From Methylobacterium oryzihabitans (GTDB taxonomy: Bacteria; Pseudomonadota; Alphaproteobacteria; Rhizobiales; Beijerinckiaceae): a stretch of 64,000 nt of DNA. Positions 1-8,104 of the stretch are shown piece after piece. Below the pieces are notes generated by a model. It saw only the letters and a program-made list of their open reading frames with translations, had not been told where the DNA came from and did no database searches. The translations under genes were made by a program, and so were the position numbers. The stretch lies in NCBI RefSeq assembly GCF_004004555.2, contig NZ_SACP01000015.1, positions 1-64,000 of the forward strand, written 5' to 3'. The first letter of the stretch is position 1; every line of letters begins with the position of its first letter.

Positions 1-1
1 C

Positions 2-127
2 TGGCGCGGCACCGAGCAGCCCGGCCGGATCCTGATCCGGGATGCCGGCGGCCAGGAGGTGACGATCCCGCTCTCGTGGCGCGGCCTCGCGCCCGCCCTC
101 GACGCCCTCGCCCGGGAGCGCACCTGA
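2..127 (+). CDS. 3' end of an unidentified CDS (partial)
   Basis: An open frame enters from the left edge and stops at TGA 125-127. The last 41 residues include a short beta-like stretch (RILIRDAGGQEVTIPLSW) and a helical tail ending ALARERT. I do not recognise the family. It is taken as a real gene end because the frame has normal high-GC codon use up to the stop and is followed by non-coding sequence. The rest of the gene lies outside the window. Confidence 0.5.
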   Translation, partial: WRGTEQPGRILIRDAGGQEVTIPLSWRGLAPALDALARERT

Positions 128-437
128 CCGGCCGGCCGGCGCGAAGCCGCCCACCGGTCGGTCGCGAACCGTTCCCGCCGACGGAGCGAGGGCGCCGCCT
201 CCTGACCGGCCGGCCGACACGGGAAGCGATCGAGCTCATCGCCGAGAAATGAGAACGAAATTCTCCTGCGCGATCACCCTGCCCGCAGAGGGAGGAGGGT
301 TCGGCGTGCCCGCTTGAATCGGCCTCCCCAACGACGCCCCGTCCGATGCGCGGGATGCCGCGATCCCACCCGATCGCCTTAACGGCCCCGCAAGCCGCCA
401 GCCCCCAAGCTCCCGGGAACGGCGATCCGGGGACACG
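128..437. other. Intergenic region with a short direct repeat
   Basis: These 310 bp hold no convincing gene. A 15-base direct repeat (CCTGACCGGCCGGCC) occurs at about 123-137 and again at about 201-215. The first copy overlaps the stop codon of the upstream gene. The stretch around 240-275 is less GC-rich and could hold the promoter of the flippase gene, but no clear -35/-10 pair can be named. Confidence 0.4.
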
Positions 438-1760
438 ATGGCGGCGGGACTGACGATCGACGAGGCGCCTTCGCCGGAGGCGGGGCTCGCCCGGACCGCA
501 GTGGTGGTGTTCGGCGTGCGGATCGGCGCGGCCGCCTGCGCCTTCGCGGCCCAGGTGCTGATGGCCCGCCTGATGGGCGGGACCGAGTACGGGATCTTCG
601 CGACGATCTGGATCTGGACCGCGCTGCTCGGCCACGCCTCGACCTGGGGCCTGTCGCAGGCCGCCTGCCGCTTCCTGCCGGCCTATCGGGTCGGCGGCGA
701 GACGGCTTCCGAGCGCGCCTTCCTGGTCTTCGGGGCCGCTCTCTCCCTCGGCGCCGCCGCGGCGCTCGCGGCCGCAGGGGCGGGGGCCGTCATGGTGTGG
801 CCGCGCCTCCTGCCCGACACCTACCTCGCCCCGGCGCTCCTCGCCGCGCTGATCCTGCCGCTGTTCGCGCTCCAGGATTTCTGCGAGGGCGTCGCCCGCA
901 GCCGGAACTGGACGCTCGCGGCGATCGTGCCGCCCTACCTGCTGCGGCAGGGCCTCATCATGGCGGCGATGCTGGCGGCGGTGGCCGCCGGCGCCCCGGC
1001 GGACGCCCGGGTCGCGGTCGCCGCCACCCTCGCCGCCACCGCGGTCGCGCTCGCGGTCCAGGCCGGGCTCCTCGGCTGGCGCCTGCGCCGGCTCTGGCCG
1101 GGCCCCCGCGCCTACCGGGGCCGCACCTGGATGCGCACCGCCCTGCCGCTGGCGCTGGTCGACCTCGCCGGCTCGGGCTTCAACTTCGTCGACGTGCTGA
1201 TCCTCGGCTTCCTGCTGTCGCCCGAGCAGGTCGGGCTGTACTTCGCCGCGACACGTCTGCTGCAATTCCTCGTCTTCGTGTCCTTCGCCGCCTCGGCGGT
1301 CACGGCACAGCGCTACGCCGAGGCGGCCGCCCGCGGCGACCGCGCCCGCCTCGCCGCGCTGGTGCGGCGCTGGTCGCGCCTGACGCTGCTCGCCACCCTC
1401 GCCACCGGCCTCGCGCTGGCCGCCGCGGGGCCGGTCCTGCTCGGCCTGTTCGGCCCGGAGTTCCGGGCCAGCGCCGGCCTCCTCGCGGTGCTGGTCGCCG
1501 GGCAGATCGGCGCGGCGGCGTTCGGCCCGGCGGAAGACGTGCTGACCATGCTCGGCGGGGAGGGGGCCTGCGCTGCGGTCACCCTCGGCCTCGTCGCGGT
1601 CGCGGCGGTCCTCGTCCTGGCGCTGGTCCCATTCCTCGGGGTGATGGGCGCGGCAATCGCCGCCGGCGGGATCGCGGTCGCCCGCGGGGCGATCCTCGCG
1701 CTCCTCGCCCGGCGCATCCACGGCCTCGCCACCCCGGCCCTCGCGAGGCGCATCCGATGA
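438..1760 (+). CDS. Polysaccharide/oligosaccharide flippase (Wzx/MATE-like, MOP superfamily)
   Basis: A 440-residue inner-membrane protein with about 12 hydrophobic segments spread along its length, the usual size and layout for Wzx-type lipid-linked oligosaccharide flippases. Such proteins move undecaprenyl-linked sugar units to the periplasmic face for surface polymer assembly. The ATG at 438 follows GGGGACAC and is the first start before the membrane segments. Its stop overlaps the start of the GNAT gene (ATGA at 1757-1760), so the two are translationally coupled. The substrate cannot be read from sequence. A second flippase at 28233-29489 is only distantly similar in appearance. Confidence 0.8.
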   Translation: MAAGLTIDEAPSPEAGLARTAVVVFGVRIGAAACAFAAQVLMARLMGGTEYGIFATIWIWTALLGHASTWGLSQAACRFLPAYRVGGETASERAFLVFGAALSLGAAAALAAAGAGAVMVWPRLLPDTYLAPALLAALILPLFALQDFCEGVARSRNWTLAAIVPPYLLRQGLIMAAMLAAVAAGAPADARVAVAATLAATAVALAVQAGLLGWRLRRLWPGPRAYRGRTWMRTALPLALVDLAGSGFNFVDVLILGFLLSPEQVGLYFAATRLLQFLVFVSFAASAVTAQRYAEAAARGDRARLAALVRRWSRLTLLATLATGLALAAAGPVLLGLFGPEFRASAGLLAVLVAGQIGAAAFGPAEDVLTMLGGEGACAAVTLGLVAVAAVLVLALVPFLGVMGAAIAAGGIAVARGAILALLARRIHGLATPALARRIR

Positions 1761-2890
1761 CCGCCGCCGAGACGAGGCCTGCCCGGGCCACCATCCTTCG
1801 CTCAGAGATCGTCTCGGCCGCCGCTCTGGCGCAACGGCCCGAGGCCTGGGACGACCTCGCCCGCCGCGCCGCCGCGCCCTCGGTCGAGGCCGGCCGGAGG
1901 ATGGTCGAGGCGCACCGCGCCCACGGCCTCGCTCCGGCCGATCTCGCCTGCGTGACGGTTCGGCGCGGCGGCGACCTCGTCGCCCTGCTGCCGTTCCGCG
2001 TCCGGCCGGGTCCCCTCGGCGTCGCCTCGCCCTTCACCTCGCCCTACGTGACCGCGACGCTGCCCCTCGTCGCCGCGAGCGACGGACCCGAGATCCTCGC
2101 CGCCCTCGCCGACGGGCTGGCCCGGGCGGGCGGCGGGCGCTCGTGGTGGTGGCCGCTGCTGCCCGACCGGGCGCCGGTCGGGCCGGGCCTGCTCGCGGTC
2201 CTGGAGGAGCGCGGCTGGCGCCGGGTGGCGGTCGGCGCCTTCGCGCGCCCAGTGCTGCACCGGCGCGCCAGCTTCGCGGCCTTCGCCGCCGGGCATCCGC
2301 GCAAGGGCCGCCTCAAGGACCTGCGCCGCCGCGAGCGCCGCCTCGCCGAGGCCGGCGAGGTCGCGGTCGAGAGCGTCGGGCCGGACGGCGACCTCGCCGC
2401 GGCGGTCGAGGCGTTCCTCGCCCTGGAGCGCGCGGGGTGGAAGGGCCGGGCCGGGACCGCCCTGGCCTGCCGGCCCGACACCGCCGCCTTCGCCCGGGCG
2501 CTGTTCCGGCCCGCCGACGACCCGGTGGTGCCGCGGGCCGACCTGCTGCGGCTCGACGGCAGGCCGATCGCCGCGAGCCTGTCGCTCGTCGGCGGCGGCA
2601 CCGCGGTGCTGCTGAAGACCGCCTACGACGAGACCCGGTCCGACCTCGCACCCGGCGTGCTGCTCGAACACGCGATCGTGCGGGCGGTCCACGACACCGC
2701 CTTTGCCGACATCCTCGATTCGGCGACCCTCGACAGCCCGGTGCTCGCCGACCTCTACCCGGACCGCGAGACCGTCGCCGAGTGGGTCCTGGCGCCGCCC
2801 GGCGCGTGGCAGCCGCCGGAGGCGGTCGCCGCGGCGATCCGCTGGCGCCATCTCGCCCGCGACTGGGTCGGCAAGCGACGCAGGCCGTGA
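1757..2890 (+). CDS. GNAT-family N-acetyltransferase (BioF2-like / CelD-like acyltransferase)
   Basis: A 377-residue soluble protein. The N-terminal half resembles a degenerate GNAT fold and the C-terminal half, from about residue 175, carries the more conserved acyltransferase pattern of the Acetyltransf_6 group. That pattern includes the RRRERRL helix, the 'ALERAGWKG' motif and the later 'LLKTAYDE' strand. This group modifies sugars or links amino acids in polysaccharide and peptidoglycan pathways. The overlap with the flippase supports a role in decorating an exported glycan, which is inference. The start is fixed by the ATGA overlap; an apparent upstream extension in the same frame is only the shadow of the flippase gene. 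Confidence 0.75.
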   Translation: MTAAETRPARATILRSEIVSAAALAQRPEAWDDLARRAAAPSVEAGRRMVEAHRAHGLAPADLACVTVRRGGDLVALLPFRVRPGPLGVASPFTSPYVTATLPLVAASDGPEILAALADGLARAGGGRSWWWPLLPDRAPVGPGLLAVLEERGWRRVAVGAFARPVLHRRASFAAFAAGHPRKGRLKDLRRRERRLAEAGEVAVESVGPDGDLAAAVEAFLALERAGWKGRAGTALACRPDTAAFARALFRPADDPVVPRADLLRLDGRPIAASLSLVGGGTAVLLKTAYDETRSDLAPGVLLEHAIVRAVHDTAFADILDSATLDSPVLADLYPDRETVAEWVLAPPGAWQPPEAVAAAIRWRHLARDWVGKRRRP

Positions 2891-2900
2891 GGCGCCGGCC

Positions 2901-3410
2901 TCACCGGGCCTCCCGCCAGCCGACCGTCGCCCCGGGCTTCGCGTCGGTCGAGGCGAAGTACGGCTTGATGTCGAGGAGCGGCGTGCCGTCGAGGCAGTCG
3001 AGGCCGCGGACCCGGAGCCAGTCGGGGCCGATCTCCAGCAGGTCCGCCACCGAAACCGCGATCGGGTTCGGACGGGCCGGCGAACGCAGCGCGAAGGTGC
3101 CGCGGCTCGCCGGGGCGTGCCGGGGCCGCTGGGCGACGAGATGGCGCGGGGCGCGGTCCATCCAGTACAGCACGATCAGGTGGCTGGTGCCGGCGAGATC
3201 GCGCAGGCCCGGCGCGTAGCGCGGGTCGAGTTCGAGCCTGCACACGGCCGGCGACTGCGCGGCGTTCTTCGGACACTCCTCGCGCTGGGTCCACGGCGTG
3301 CGGATCCGGCCGATGTAGTAGAGCCCGGCGTCGAACGCCTCCGGGAGGAGGATGGTCTCCTCGCCCGGCCGGATCTCGAACGGGTCCGACTGCCGCGATG
3401 CGTTCTCCAA
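2901..3410 (-). CDS. trmO: tRNA (N6-threonylcarbamoyladenosine37-N6)-methyltransferase TrmO
   Basis: TrmO/YaeB (TsaA-like beta-barrel) methylates the N6 of t6A at position 37 of some tRNAs using S-adenosylmethionine. The 169-residue product shows the family signature 'SPARPNPIAVSVADLL' preceded by the 'RHLVAQRPRHAPASRGTFALR' region (spanning about residues 88-108), and the 'LDCLDGTPLLDIKPYF' block near the C-terminus. The likely start is TTG at 3410-3408. It lies 4 bases after a near-perfect Shine-Dalgarno (GGAGGTGA, 3415-3422). An ATG-initiated extension to 3536 would run through the regulatory space shared with the divergent LuxR gene. The gene converges on the GNAT gene with a 10-bp gap. 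Confidence 0.85.
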   Translation of the reverse strand: MENASRQSDPFEIRPGEETILLPEAFDAGLYYIGRIRTPWTQREECPKNAAQSPAVCRLELDPRYAPGLRDLAGTSHLIVLYWMDRAPRHLVAQRPRHAPASRGTFALRSPARPNPIAVSVADLLEIGPDWLRVRGLDCLDGTPLLDIKPYFASTDAKPGATVGWREAR

Positions 3411-3414
3411 CGGG

Positions 3415-3422
3415 TCACCTCC
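3415..3422 (-). promoter_or_regulatory. Strong ribosome binding site deciding the trmO TTG start
   Basis: On the minus strand GGAGGTGA is followed by CCCG and then TTG. This is the best Shine-Dalgarno match I noticed in the window, and it sits at the right distance only for the TTG codon. Confidence 0.7.
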
Positions 3423-3534
3423 GAATGTACGTGGTCCACCCCCGGCGATCTCACCCGAATGGAGGATGACGGGAGCGCGGCCCTGGCCGAGGCTGACCCC
3501 GAGGCAACGAGGTGTCGTTCGCCGGGGAGGCACC

Positions 3535-4662
3535 ATGGCCGAGATCGGACTGGATGACTACCTCGGCGTGGTGGATGCGATCTACGAGGCGGCCTTCGAT
3601 CCCGGCGGGTGGGACCGGGTCTGCGCCCGCTTCTCGCAACTCGCCGGTCCCGGTGCGTCCGGTGGGGCCGGGCGGACCGGCGAGCGGCCGATCCCCCGCA
3701 GCCAGCCCGACCCGCACTGGATCGAGCGCCTCTACGGCGACCTCGTCCGGGTCGCGCCGTTCCCCGATTCCGGCCCGTCTCTGCGGGCCGGCTTCGCCGA
3801 CGCGCACTCGACGATCCTGCCGGCCGAGGGGCAAGCCCGGTCCGACGTCCTCGGCGACCGGGCCGTGCCGGCCGGCTTGCGCGATTCGCTCCTCGCCGCA
3901 CTGGACGGGTCCCGGCCCGGCCCGGACCGTCACGCCGCGATGCGATGCGCGCCGGGCGCCGACGTCGCCGACGACGGCCTCGCATTGCTGCGCCGGCTCA
4001 TGCCCCACATGATCCGCGCCCTTCGCCTCGGCCAGGAGGTGTGGCTCGGCCGTCAACGCCAGCAACTCCTCGAAACCTGCCTCGGCGCGCTGTCGAGCGC
4101 GGTCCTGGTGCTCAACGAGGGCCGGCAGGTGATCTTCCTCAACCCGGCGGCCGAGGCGCTGGTGCGCCACGGGGATGCCCTGACGATCCAGGGCGGCACC
4201 CTGCTCGCGCGCGAATCCGGCTCCGATGCCTGCCTCCAGCGCGCCCTAGCGGCCGCCGTCGCGGCCGCAGGGGAGGGTGGGACCGCGACCGACGTCGCGA
4301 TCGCGCGGCCGACCGGAATGGCGGTGGCCGCCACGGTGCTGCCGCTCGCCCGCGGGCGGCGGCCGGCCTCGCCCGTCCACGGCGCCGCCCTCGTGCTGAT
4401 CGGCAGCCCGGAGGCGCAGTGCCGCAACGGCGTCGCGGTCGTCGCCGGCACCCACCACCTCACCCCGACCGAATCGCGCCTGCTCTCGGCGCTGGTGGTC
4501 GGCGACGGCCTCGGCGCCGCCGCCGAGGAACTCGCCATCGCGCCCACCACGGCCCGGACCCACCTGCAGCGGATCTTCCTCAAGACCGGGACCGAGCGCC
4601 AGGGCGAGCTGATCCGCCTCGTCACCACCCTGGCGGCGCCGACCCAGCGCGGCGTCGGCTGA
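3535..4662 (+). CDS. LuxR-type helix-turn-helix transcriptional regulator with PAS-like sensor region
   Basis: A 375-residue regulator. Residues about 309-368 form a LuxR/NarL winged helix-turn-helix, starting LTPTESRLLSALVVGDGL and containing the recognition segment 'APTTARTHLQRIFLKTGT'. Residues about 178-240 look PAS-like ('AVLVLNEGRQVIFLNPAAEALV'-type pattern, positions about 190-212). The N-terminal 150 residues are of unknown fold. No receiver domain is visible, so it probably senses a ligand rather than acting in a phosphorelay. The ATG at 3535 follows GGGGAGGCACC. It is divergent from trmO, with 124 bp between the two starts. The target genes are unknown. Confidence 0.8.
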   Translation: MAEIGLDDYLGVVDAIYEAAFDPGGWDRVCARFSQLAGPGASGGAGRTGERPIPRSQPDPHWIERLYGDLVRVAPFPDSGPSLRAGFADAHSTILPAEGQARSDVLGDRAVPAGLRDSLLAALDGSRPGPDRHAAMRCAPGADVADDGLALLRRLMPHMIRALRLGQEVWLGRQRQQLLETCLGALSSAVLVLNEGRQVIFLNPAAEALVRHGDALTIQGGTLLARESGSDACLQRALAAAVAAAGEGGTATDVAIARPTGMAVAATVLPLARGRRPASPVHGAALVLIGSPEAQCRNGVAVVAGTHHLTPTESRLLSALVVGDGLGAAAEELAIAPTTARTHLQRIFLKTGTERQGELIRLVTTLAAPTQRGVG

Positions 4663-5004
4663 GGCACCTGCCCCCGGACGCTGCCGGCTTCCGGCCGTGA
4701 CGGCCGCACGCCTCCGGGACCGGGGGGCGCCGTCGGGCCCTTCCGAACGAGCCGCGTGCCGGCCGGGCACCAGTGTCATACGAAATCCGATCGATCGCTC
4801 GGCGATCCTCCGGGATCGCTTCGCGATGCGGATTTCGCCTTCGCTCGAGCGCCGCGCGGGCTGGCGATGGCGCGGTTCGGGAGCGCCGGAACCCGCCCGA
4901 GGCGCGAAGGACTCGCCCGTGGCGCATTTTCGGCGCAAAAGCCTGCAACGGGGACCGATTGAGATTCCGTTACGCGGCCTTCGCGAGCCGCGCGGGGACC
5001 GCCG
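4663..5004. other. Intergenic region carrying a partial family A palindromic repeat
   Basis: The 342 bp between the LuxR gene and the next membrane gene contain no plausible gene. The left third holds short G/C inversions without a T tract. Positions 4776-4864 are a repeat element described separately. The right part (4865-5004) has no recognised feature apart from a weak ribosome-binding region before 5005. Confidence 0.5.
4776..4864 (-). repeat. Family A palindromic repeat, copy 1 (partial, minus orientation)
   Basis: Read on the minus strand this copy has the family core AGCCCGCGCGGCGC, then a GAGCGAAGGCGAAAT stretch, the CGCATCGCGAAGCGAT hairpin and the TCGGATTTCGTATGA end. It lacks the leading TGATACG...CGTATCA hairpin found in the other copies, and no gene ends at its left boundary. 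It is therefore a partial or decayed copy. Confidence 0.7.
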
Positions 5005-6186
5005 ATGAGACAACCGCCCGACCGCGTCGTCGCCCGCGAGCGCCGCGCCTGGACCGACGAGACCGACGCCTGGAGGCAGGCGCGCGCGGTGCAGAAGGGC
5101 TATCGCATCCGCTGGGGCTACGTCTCCATCGCCTACCTCGTCGAGTTCCTGGTGATCGCCGCCTCCCTCGCCGGGGCGTGGTTCTTCGCCGAGACCTACG
5201 CCACGCCTGGCGATCAGAGCTTCTGGTTCATGCTGCTGGCGCCGATCGTCTACGCGGCGATCGAGCTGTGCCGGGTCCCGCTCGGCATCCTGATCCGGGT
5301 GCAGCGCGACTGGTGGATCAAGGGCCTCGCGATCGTCGGCATCGTCATGGCGGCGGGCGTCACCACCAAGTCGGTGTCGCAGCTCGGCGAGATGATGTTC
5401 CATCCCCGCCTCGCCGAGGCGAGCAAGGCCCGCTCCGTCCTGAAGGAGGCCGAGGCCGACCGCGCCAGCCTCGACACCCGCATCGTCCAGGCCGACGCCC
5501 GCGTGGCCCAGTACACCGCCCAGTCGGAATCCCTCGACAAGCGCACCTCCGAGGCCTCGGCCCAGCTCGCCGGCCTGCCCGGCCAGCGCTGCGAGCGGGT
5601 GTCCGGGACCAACAGCAAGGGCCAGCGCTACAACTACCTGCGCTGCGTCACCGACCCGCGCACCGCGACGATCGCCGGGAGCCTCAAATCGGTCAACGAC
5701 GAGCGGGCGGCGGTGACGAGAAACCTCGCCGAGGCCCGCACCGCCCGGGCGCAGCTGGACCGCGGCGAGTCCGACCGCCGGGTGGCCGAGGCGGATGCGC
5801 GCTACCGCGACGCGGTGCGCCGCTCCCAGCTCCACTCCTTCACCGCGATGGTCTACGGCGTCGACCCGGTCGACGTGACCGATCAGCAGGTCCACGCCTT
5901 CCTGCGCATCTTCGTGTTCGTCCCCGCGCTCTGCGCCGCCTTCGCGTCGACGCTGCTCGCCCTGTGCTCGGTGCAGTTGCGCCGCACCTACGGCGACGAG
6001 GACGACCTCGGCGCGGCGATGGACGCGGAGGGCGCCCAATACATCCTGGCGCCGTTCGCCGAGAGCATCGTCAGCGGCGTCAACGCCTCGCTGCACCGCT
6101 CGGTGCGCGACGCCATCGCGTCGGGCGCGGCGATCCCCCTCGACCAGCGCCGCGTGCCCCCGGCCGGCGGCAGCGCCCCGGCCTGA
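5005..6186 (+). CDS. Unknown membrane protein with a periplasmic or cytoplasmic coiled-coil insert
   Basis: A 393-residue protein that I do not recognise. Predicted membrane helices lie at about 38-62, 73-97, 104-122 and 298-324. Between the third and fourth is a long charged, alanine-rich coiled coil (about 135-275) interrupted by a small loop with two cysteines (C196 and C214), which could form a disulfide if periplasmic. The C-terminal 70 residues are soluble. The next gene is also an unknown membrane protein, and the two are separated only by a repeat element, so they may act together. The stop codon TGA (6184-6186) is the first three bases of a palindromic repeat. Confidence 0.7.
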   Translation: MRQPPDRVVARERRAWTDETDAWRQARAVQKGYRIRWGYVSIAYLVEFLVIAASLAGAWFFAETYATPGDQSFWFMLLAPIVYAAIELCRVPLGILIRVQRDWWIKGLAIVGIVMAAGVTTKSVSQLGEMMFHPRLAEASKARSVLKEAEADRASLDTRIVQADARVAQYTAQSESLDKRTSEASAQLAGLPGQRCERVSGTNSKGQRYNYLRCVTDPRTATIAGSLKSVNDERAAVTRNLAEARTARAQLDRGESDRRVAEADARYRDAVRRSQLHSFTAMVYGVDPVDVTDQQVHAFLRIFVFVPALCAAFASTLLALCSVQLRRTYGDEDDLGAAMDAEGAQYILAPFAESIVSGVNASLHRSVRDAIASGAAIPLDQRRVPPAGGSAPA

Positions 6187-6290
6187 TACGGTTTTTGGAC
6201 GAATCGTTCGAAAACCATATCACCAGCCCGCGCGGCGCCTGAGCGAAACCGAAATTCCCATTGCGAAGCGATCAATCGGATTTCGTATGA
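6184..6290 (+). repeat. Family A palindromic repeat, copy 2, starting on a stop codon
   Basis: The first hairpin spans 6184-6222: the arm TGATACGGTTTTTGGACG pairs with CGTTCGAAAACCATATCA across an AAT loop, with one mismatch and two G-T pairs. The TGA at its base is the stop codon of the upstream gene. The core AGCCCGCGCGGCGC follows, then GAGCGAAACCGAAAT, the TTGCGAAGCGAT hairpin and the TTTCGTATGA end. The hairpin could work as a terminator or attenuator between the two membrane genes. Confidence 0.75.
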
Positions 6291-6306
6291 CGGAAGACCC
6301 CTCACG

Positions 6307-6957
6307 ATGAGCTATCTCGCCCCGGGCACCCCCGAGAACGTGGCTTTGGCCCAGCACGTCAACGGGCGGCTGCGCGCCGAGGCCCGCATCATCGCCGCCC
6401 GGGCGTTCCTGTTCCGGGCCGGCGGCCTCGGCCTGCTGCTGGCGCTCGGCGGAATCGGCCTGGGGGCCGCCTTCTACGGCTACGCCGCGATGAACGACGT
6501 GCGCGGCGCCGCCGACAAGCTCGCCGCCGCGCTCACCACCGCGCTCAGCGACGTGACGCTGAAGACCAAGGGCGAGGTCACGCTGACCGACCGGACGCTG
6601 AAGCTGGAGGGCGCGCCGCCGGCGCCGGCCGGCCGGCCCGACGTCGCGGCGATCAAGAACCAGGGCAAGTCCGAGGCGGCGGCCGGTGCCGCCGTGCGCA
6701 CCGACTTCACGGTGTTCAAGACCGTGCCGTATCTCGACGGCTCGATCGTCACCGGCTGGAACTTCAAGGGCGACGAGGCCAAGCCCGAGCGGCAGTACTG
6801 CTACGTCTCGCGGCCGCAGACCTTCGGCGACGGCACGACCTCGAAACAGACCACGGTCGCGGTCGACGGACAGGTGCTGCCGCAGCCGGCCGGCGCGGAA
6901 GTCGTGTTCGCGGTGATCGCCCGCAGCTGCATCTGGTTCGACCCGGCCAAGATCTGA
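6307..6957 (+). CDS. Unknown single-pass membrane protein
   Basis: A 216-residue protein not assigned to a family. It has an N-terminal cytoplasmic segment, one strong membrane helix at about 36-60, and a C-terminal domain of about 150 residues. The domain is probably periplasmic, with alternating hydrophobic residues suggesting beta structure (for example around residues 84-100 and 135-160). It starts at ATG 6307, about 16 bp beyond the family A repeat, and ends at TGA 6955-6957, which is the base of another family A hairpin. It follows the 393-residue membrane gene in the same orientation, so a two-gene unit is likely. Confidence 0.7.
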   Translation: MSYLAPGTPENVALAQHVNGRLRAEARIIAARAFLFRAGGLGLLLALGGIGLGAAFYGYAAMNDVRGAADKLAAALTTALSDVTLKTKGEVTLTDRTLKLEGAPPAPAGRPDVAAIKNQGKSEAAAGAAVRTDFTVFKTVPYLDGSIVTGWNFKGDEAKPERQYCYVSRPQTFGDGTTSKQTTVAVDGQVLPQPAGAEVVFAVIARSCIWFDPAKI

Positions 6958-7318
6958 CAAGAATCTCGGGACGATTCGTTCCGAAATTCTTGTCACGAGC
7001 CCGCGCGGCACATGAGAGCCTTTTTGAGCGATGGTCCATCGTATTTATCGCGCGAAGCACCACTTTCCCGGACGACTGAAGCGATAGCGGAAGGAGATCC
7101 GGGAACCAGACGTCAGATGTGCCGCGAAGCGGCTCAGCCTGACAGCACTGTCGCTGAGTATGGACGCTTCGCGCATTGTTGTGCTGGATCCCGGATCTCC
7201 TTCCACTGCGTTCCAGTCGTCCGGGAAAGGGGGGAGCTTGTTCTTTAAATCGAGAGTCAAACAGGCTCTGAGCGAAGCCGATGTCCGCATCGCGAAGCGA
7301 TGATCGGACATCGTATGA
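6955..7318 (+). repeat. Family A palindromic repeat, copy 3, split by an insertion
   Basis: The left part (6955-7010) has the stop-codon hairpin TGACAAGAAT...ATTCTTGTCA (6955-6995) followed by the core GAGCCCGCGCGGCAC. The right part (about 7264-7318) has CTGAGCGAAGCCGATGTCC, the CGCATCGCGAAGCGAT hairpin and the ATCGTATGA end. In intact copies these parts adjoin. Here about 250 bp, mostly another palindromic element, lie between them. Confidence 0.7.
7064..7228. repeat. MITE-like 165-bp inverted-repeat element nested in family A copy 3
   Basis: The left arm (7064-7105) and right arm (7189-7228) are about 40 bp each and inversely repeated with few mismatches. The outer ends are TTTCCCGGACGACTG and CAGTCGTCCGGGAAA. 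The inner ends carry AAGGAGATCCGGGA and TCCCGGATCTCCTT. The middle also folds, with CGCGAAGCG near 7121 pairing with CGCTTCGCG near 7164. No reading frame is convincing. The form is that of a non-autonomous palindromic mobile element or a cruciform-forming repeat. Confidence 0.65.
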
Positions 7319-7333
7319 CCGGCGGGTCGTCGG

Positions 7334-7660
7334 TCACAGCACCGCGACGGTCTCGCCGATGACGCCGGCGAGGGTGCCGGTGAGATCCGCCGCCTGCGGC
7401 CGGTCGCCGTTGCGCAACGCCGCCTCGATCCGGCTCGCGAGCACCGCGATGCGGTTCGCCCCGACACCGAGGGCCGATCCCTTGAGGGTGTGGGCGAGGT
7501 CGGCCCGGTCGTCGGGGCCGCGGGCCTCGTCGGCGATGGCCGGGCCGAGGCGGCGGCACTGCTCGGCGAAGAGGTCGAGGAGTTCGCGCGCCAGCGCCTC
7601 GTCGCCGAAGGTCTGGCGGGCGAGGTGTTCGCGGTCGAGCAGGATGTCGTTCACGTCCAT
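7334..7660 (-). CDS. Histidine phosphotransfer (Hpt) domain protein
   Basis: A 108-residue, all-helical protein consisting only of an Hpt domain. The phosphoacceptor is H57 in the motif AHTLKGSALGVGA, followed by the usual second helix pair. Such proteins pass phosphoryl groups between hybrid kinases and response regulators in the cytoplasm. No kinase or receiver gene is adjacent, so its partners are elsewhere. The ATG at 7660 was preferred over an upstream ATG at 7747, because the added 29 residues are low-complexity and the domain begins directly after M30 of that longer form. The Shine-Dalgarno is weak. Confidence 0.8.
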   Translation of the reverse strand: MDVNDILLDREHLARQTFGDEALARELLDLFAEQCRRLGPAIADEARGPDDRADLAHTLKGSALGVGANRIAVLASRIEAALRNGDRPQAADLTGTLAGVIGETVAVL

Positions 7661-8104
7661 GCCGTCATCCGGCCCCCATGCTGTGGACGACGACGCCGCG
7701 ACGGCGCCGTGACCTTGCTGTCGGGGCTCTGTTCTAAGCGTAACCATTGGCGATGACCACCGGCCGGGGTCGGGCCCGGGGCGGGCGGCGGGTCCGGTGC
7801 CGTCCCGTCCGGTCGCTGTCCACAGGCGGGTTCACAGGCGCTCCGGCCGCGGCCGGGTCCGGAATCCGGTGCCGGCACCGCGGGATAGCTCCGAGACGGG
7901 CACGCCCGGCGTGGCATGGTAACCATTCGGTTAAGGATTTCGGTGGGGTTCGCGCGGTTCGGGTATCCCCCTGCTACTCCTTGGGTCTAAGGTTTGCTCA
8001 ACGATGATGGCGGGGTTGCGCGGCCCGTGGGCGGCGCGACCGAGGGGGGTGGTCCGGCACCCCCGGCGGAGCCGCCGGATCAGTTCAGGCGTACGAGGCG
8101 TTCG
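7661..8104. other. Divergent intergenic region before the giant coiled-coil gene
   Basis: The 444 bp between the Hpt gene and the giant gene have no gene I can support. They contain a less GC-rich stretch at 7905-8000 with a GGTAACC palindrome (7918-7924) followed by CGGTTAAGG. This is a plausible promoter region, but no consensus site can be assigned with confidence. An in-frame extension of the giant gene to 7994 exists but looks non-conserved. Confidence 0.4.

Noticed and set aside
236..436. Minus-strand frame of 66 codons before the first flippase
   Set aside because: Low-complexity Arg/Gly/Ser composition, no Shine-Dalgarno and no domain.
797..1756. Long frame running into the GNAT gene from inside the flippase gene
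   Set aside because: It is the out-of-frame shadow of the flippase. The true GNAT start is the ATGA overlap at 1757.
7012..7248. Short plus-strand frame of 78 codons
   Set aside because: It is formed by the inverted-repeat element and has no family features.
7994..8104. N-terminal extension of the giant protein by 37 residues
   Set aside because: The added residues are Gly/Pro-rich and lie in likely promoter sequence; the ATG at 8105 gives a natural N-terminus.
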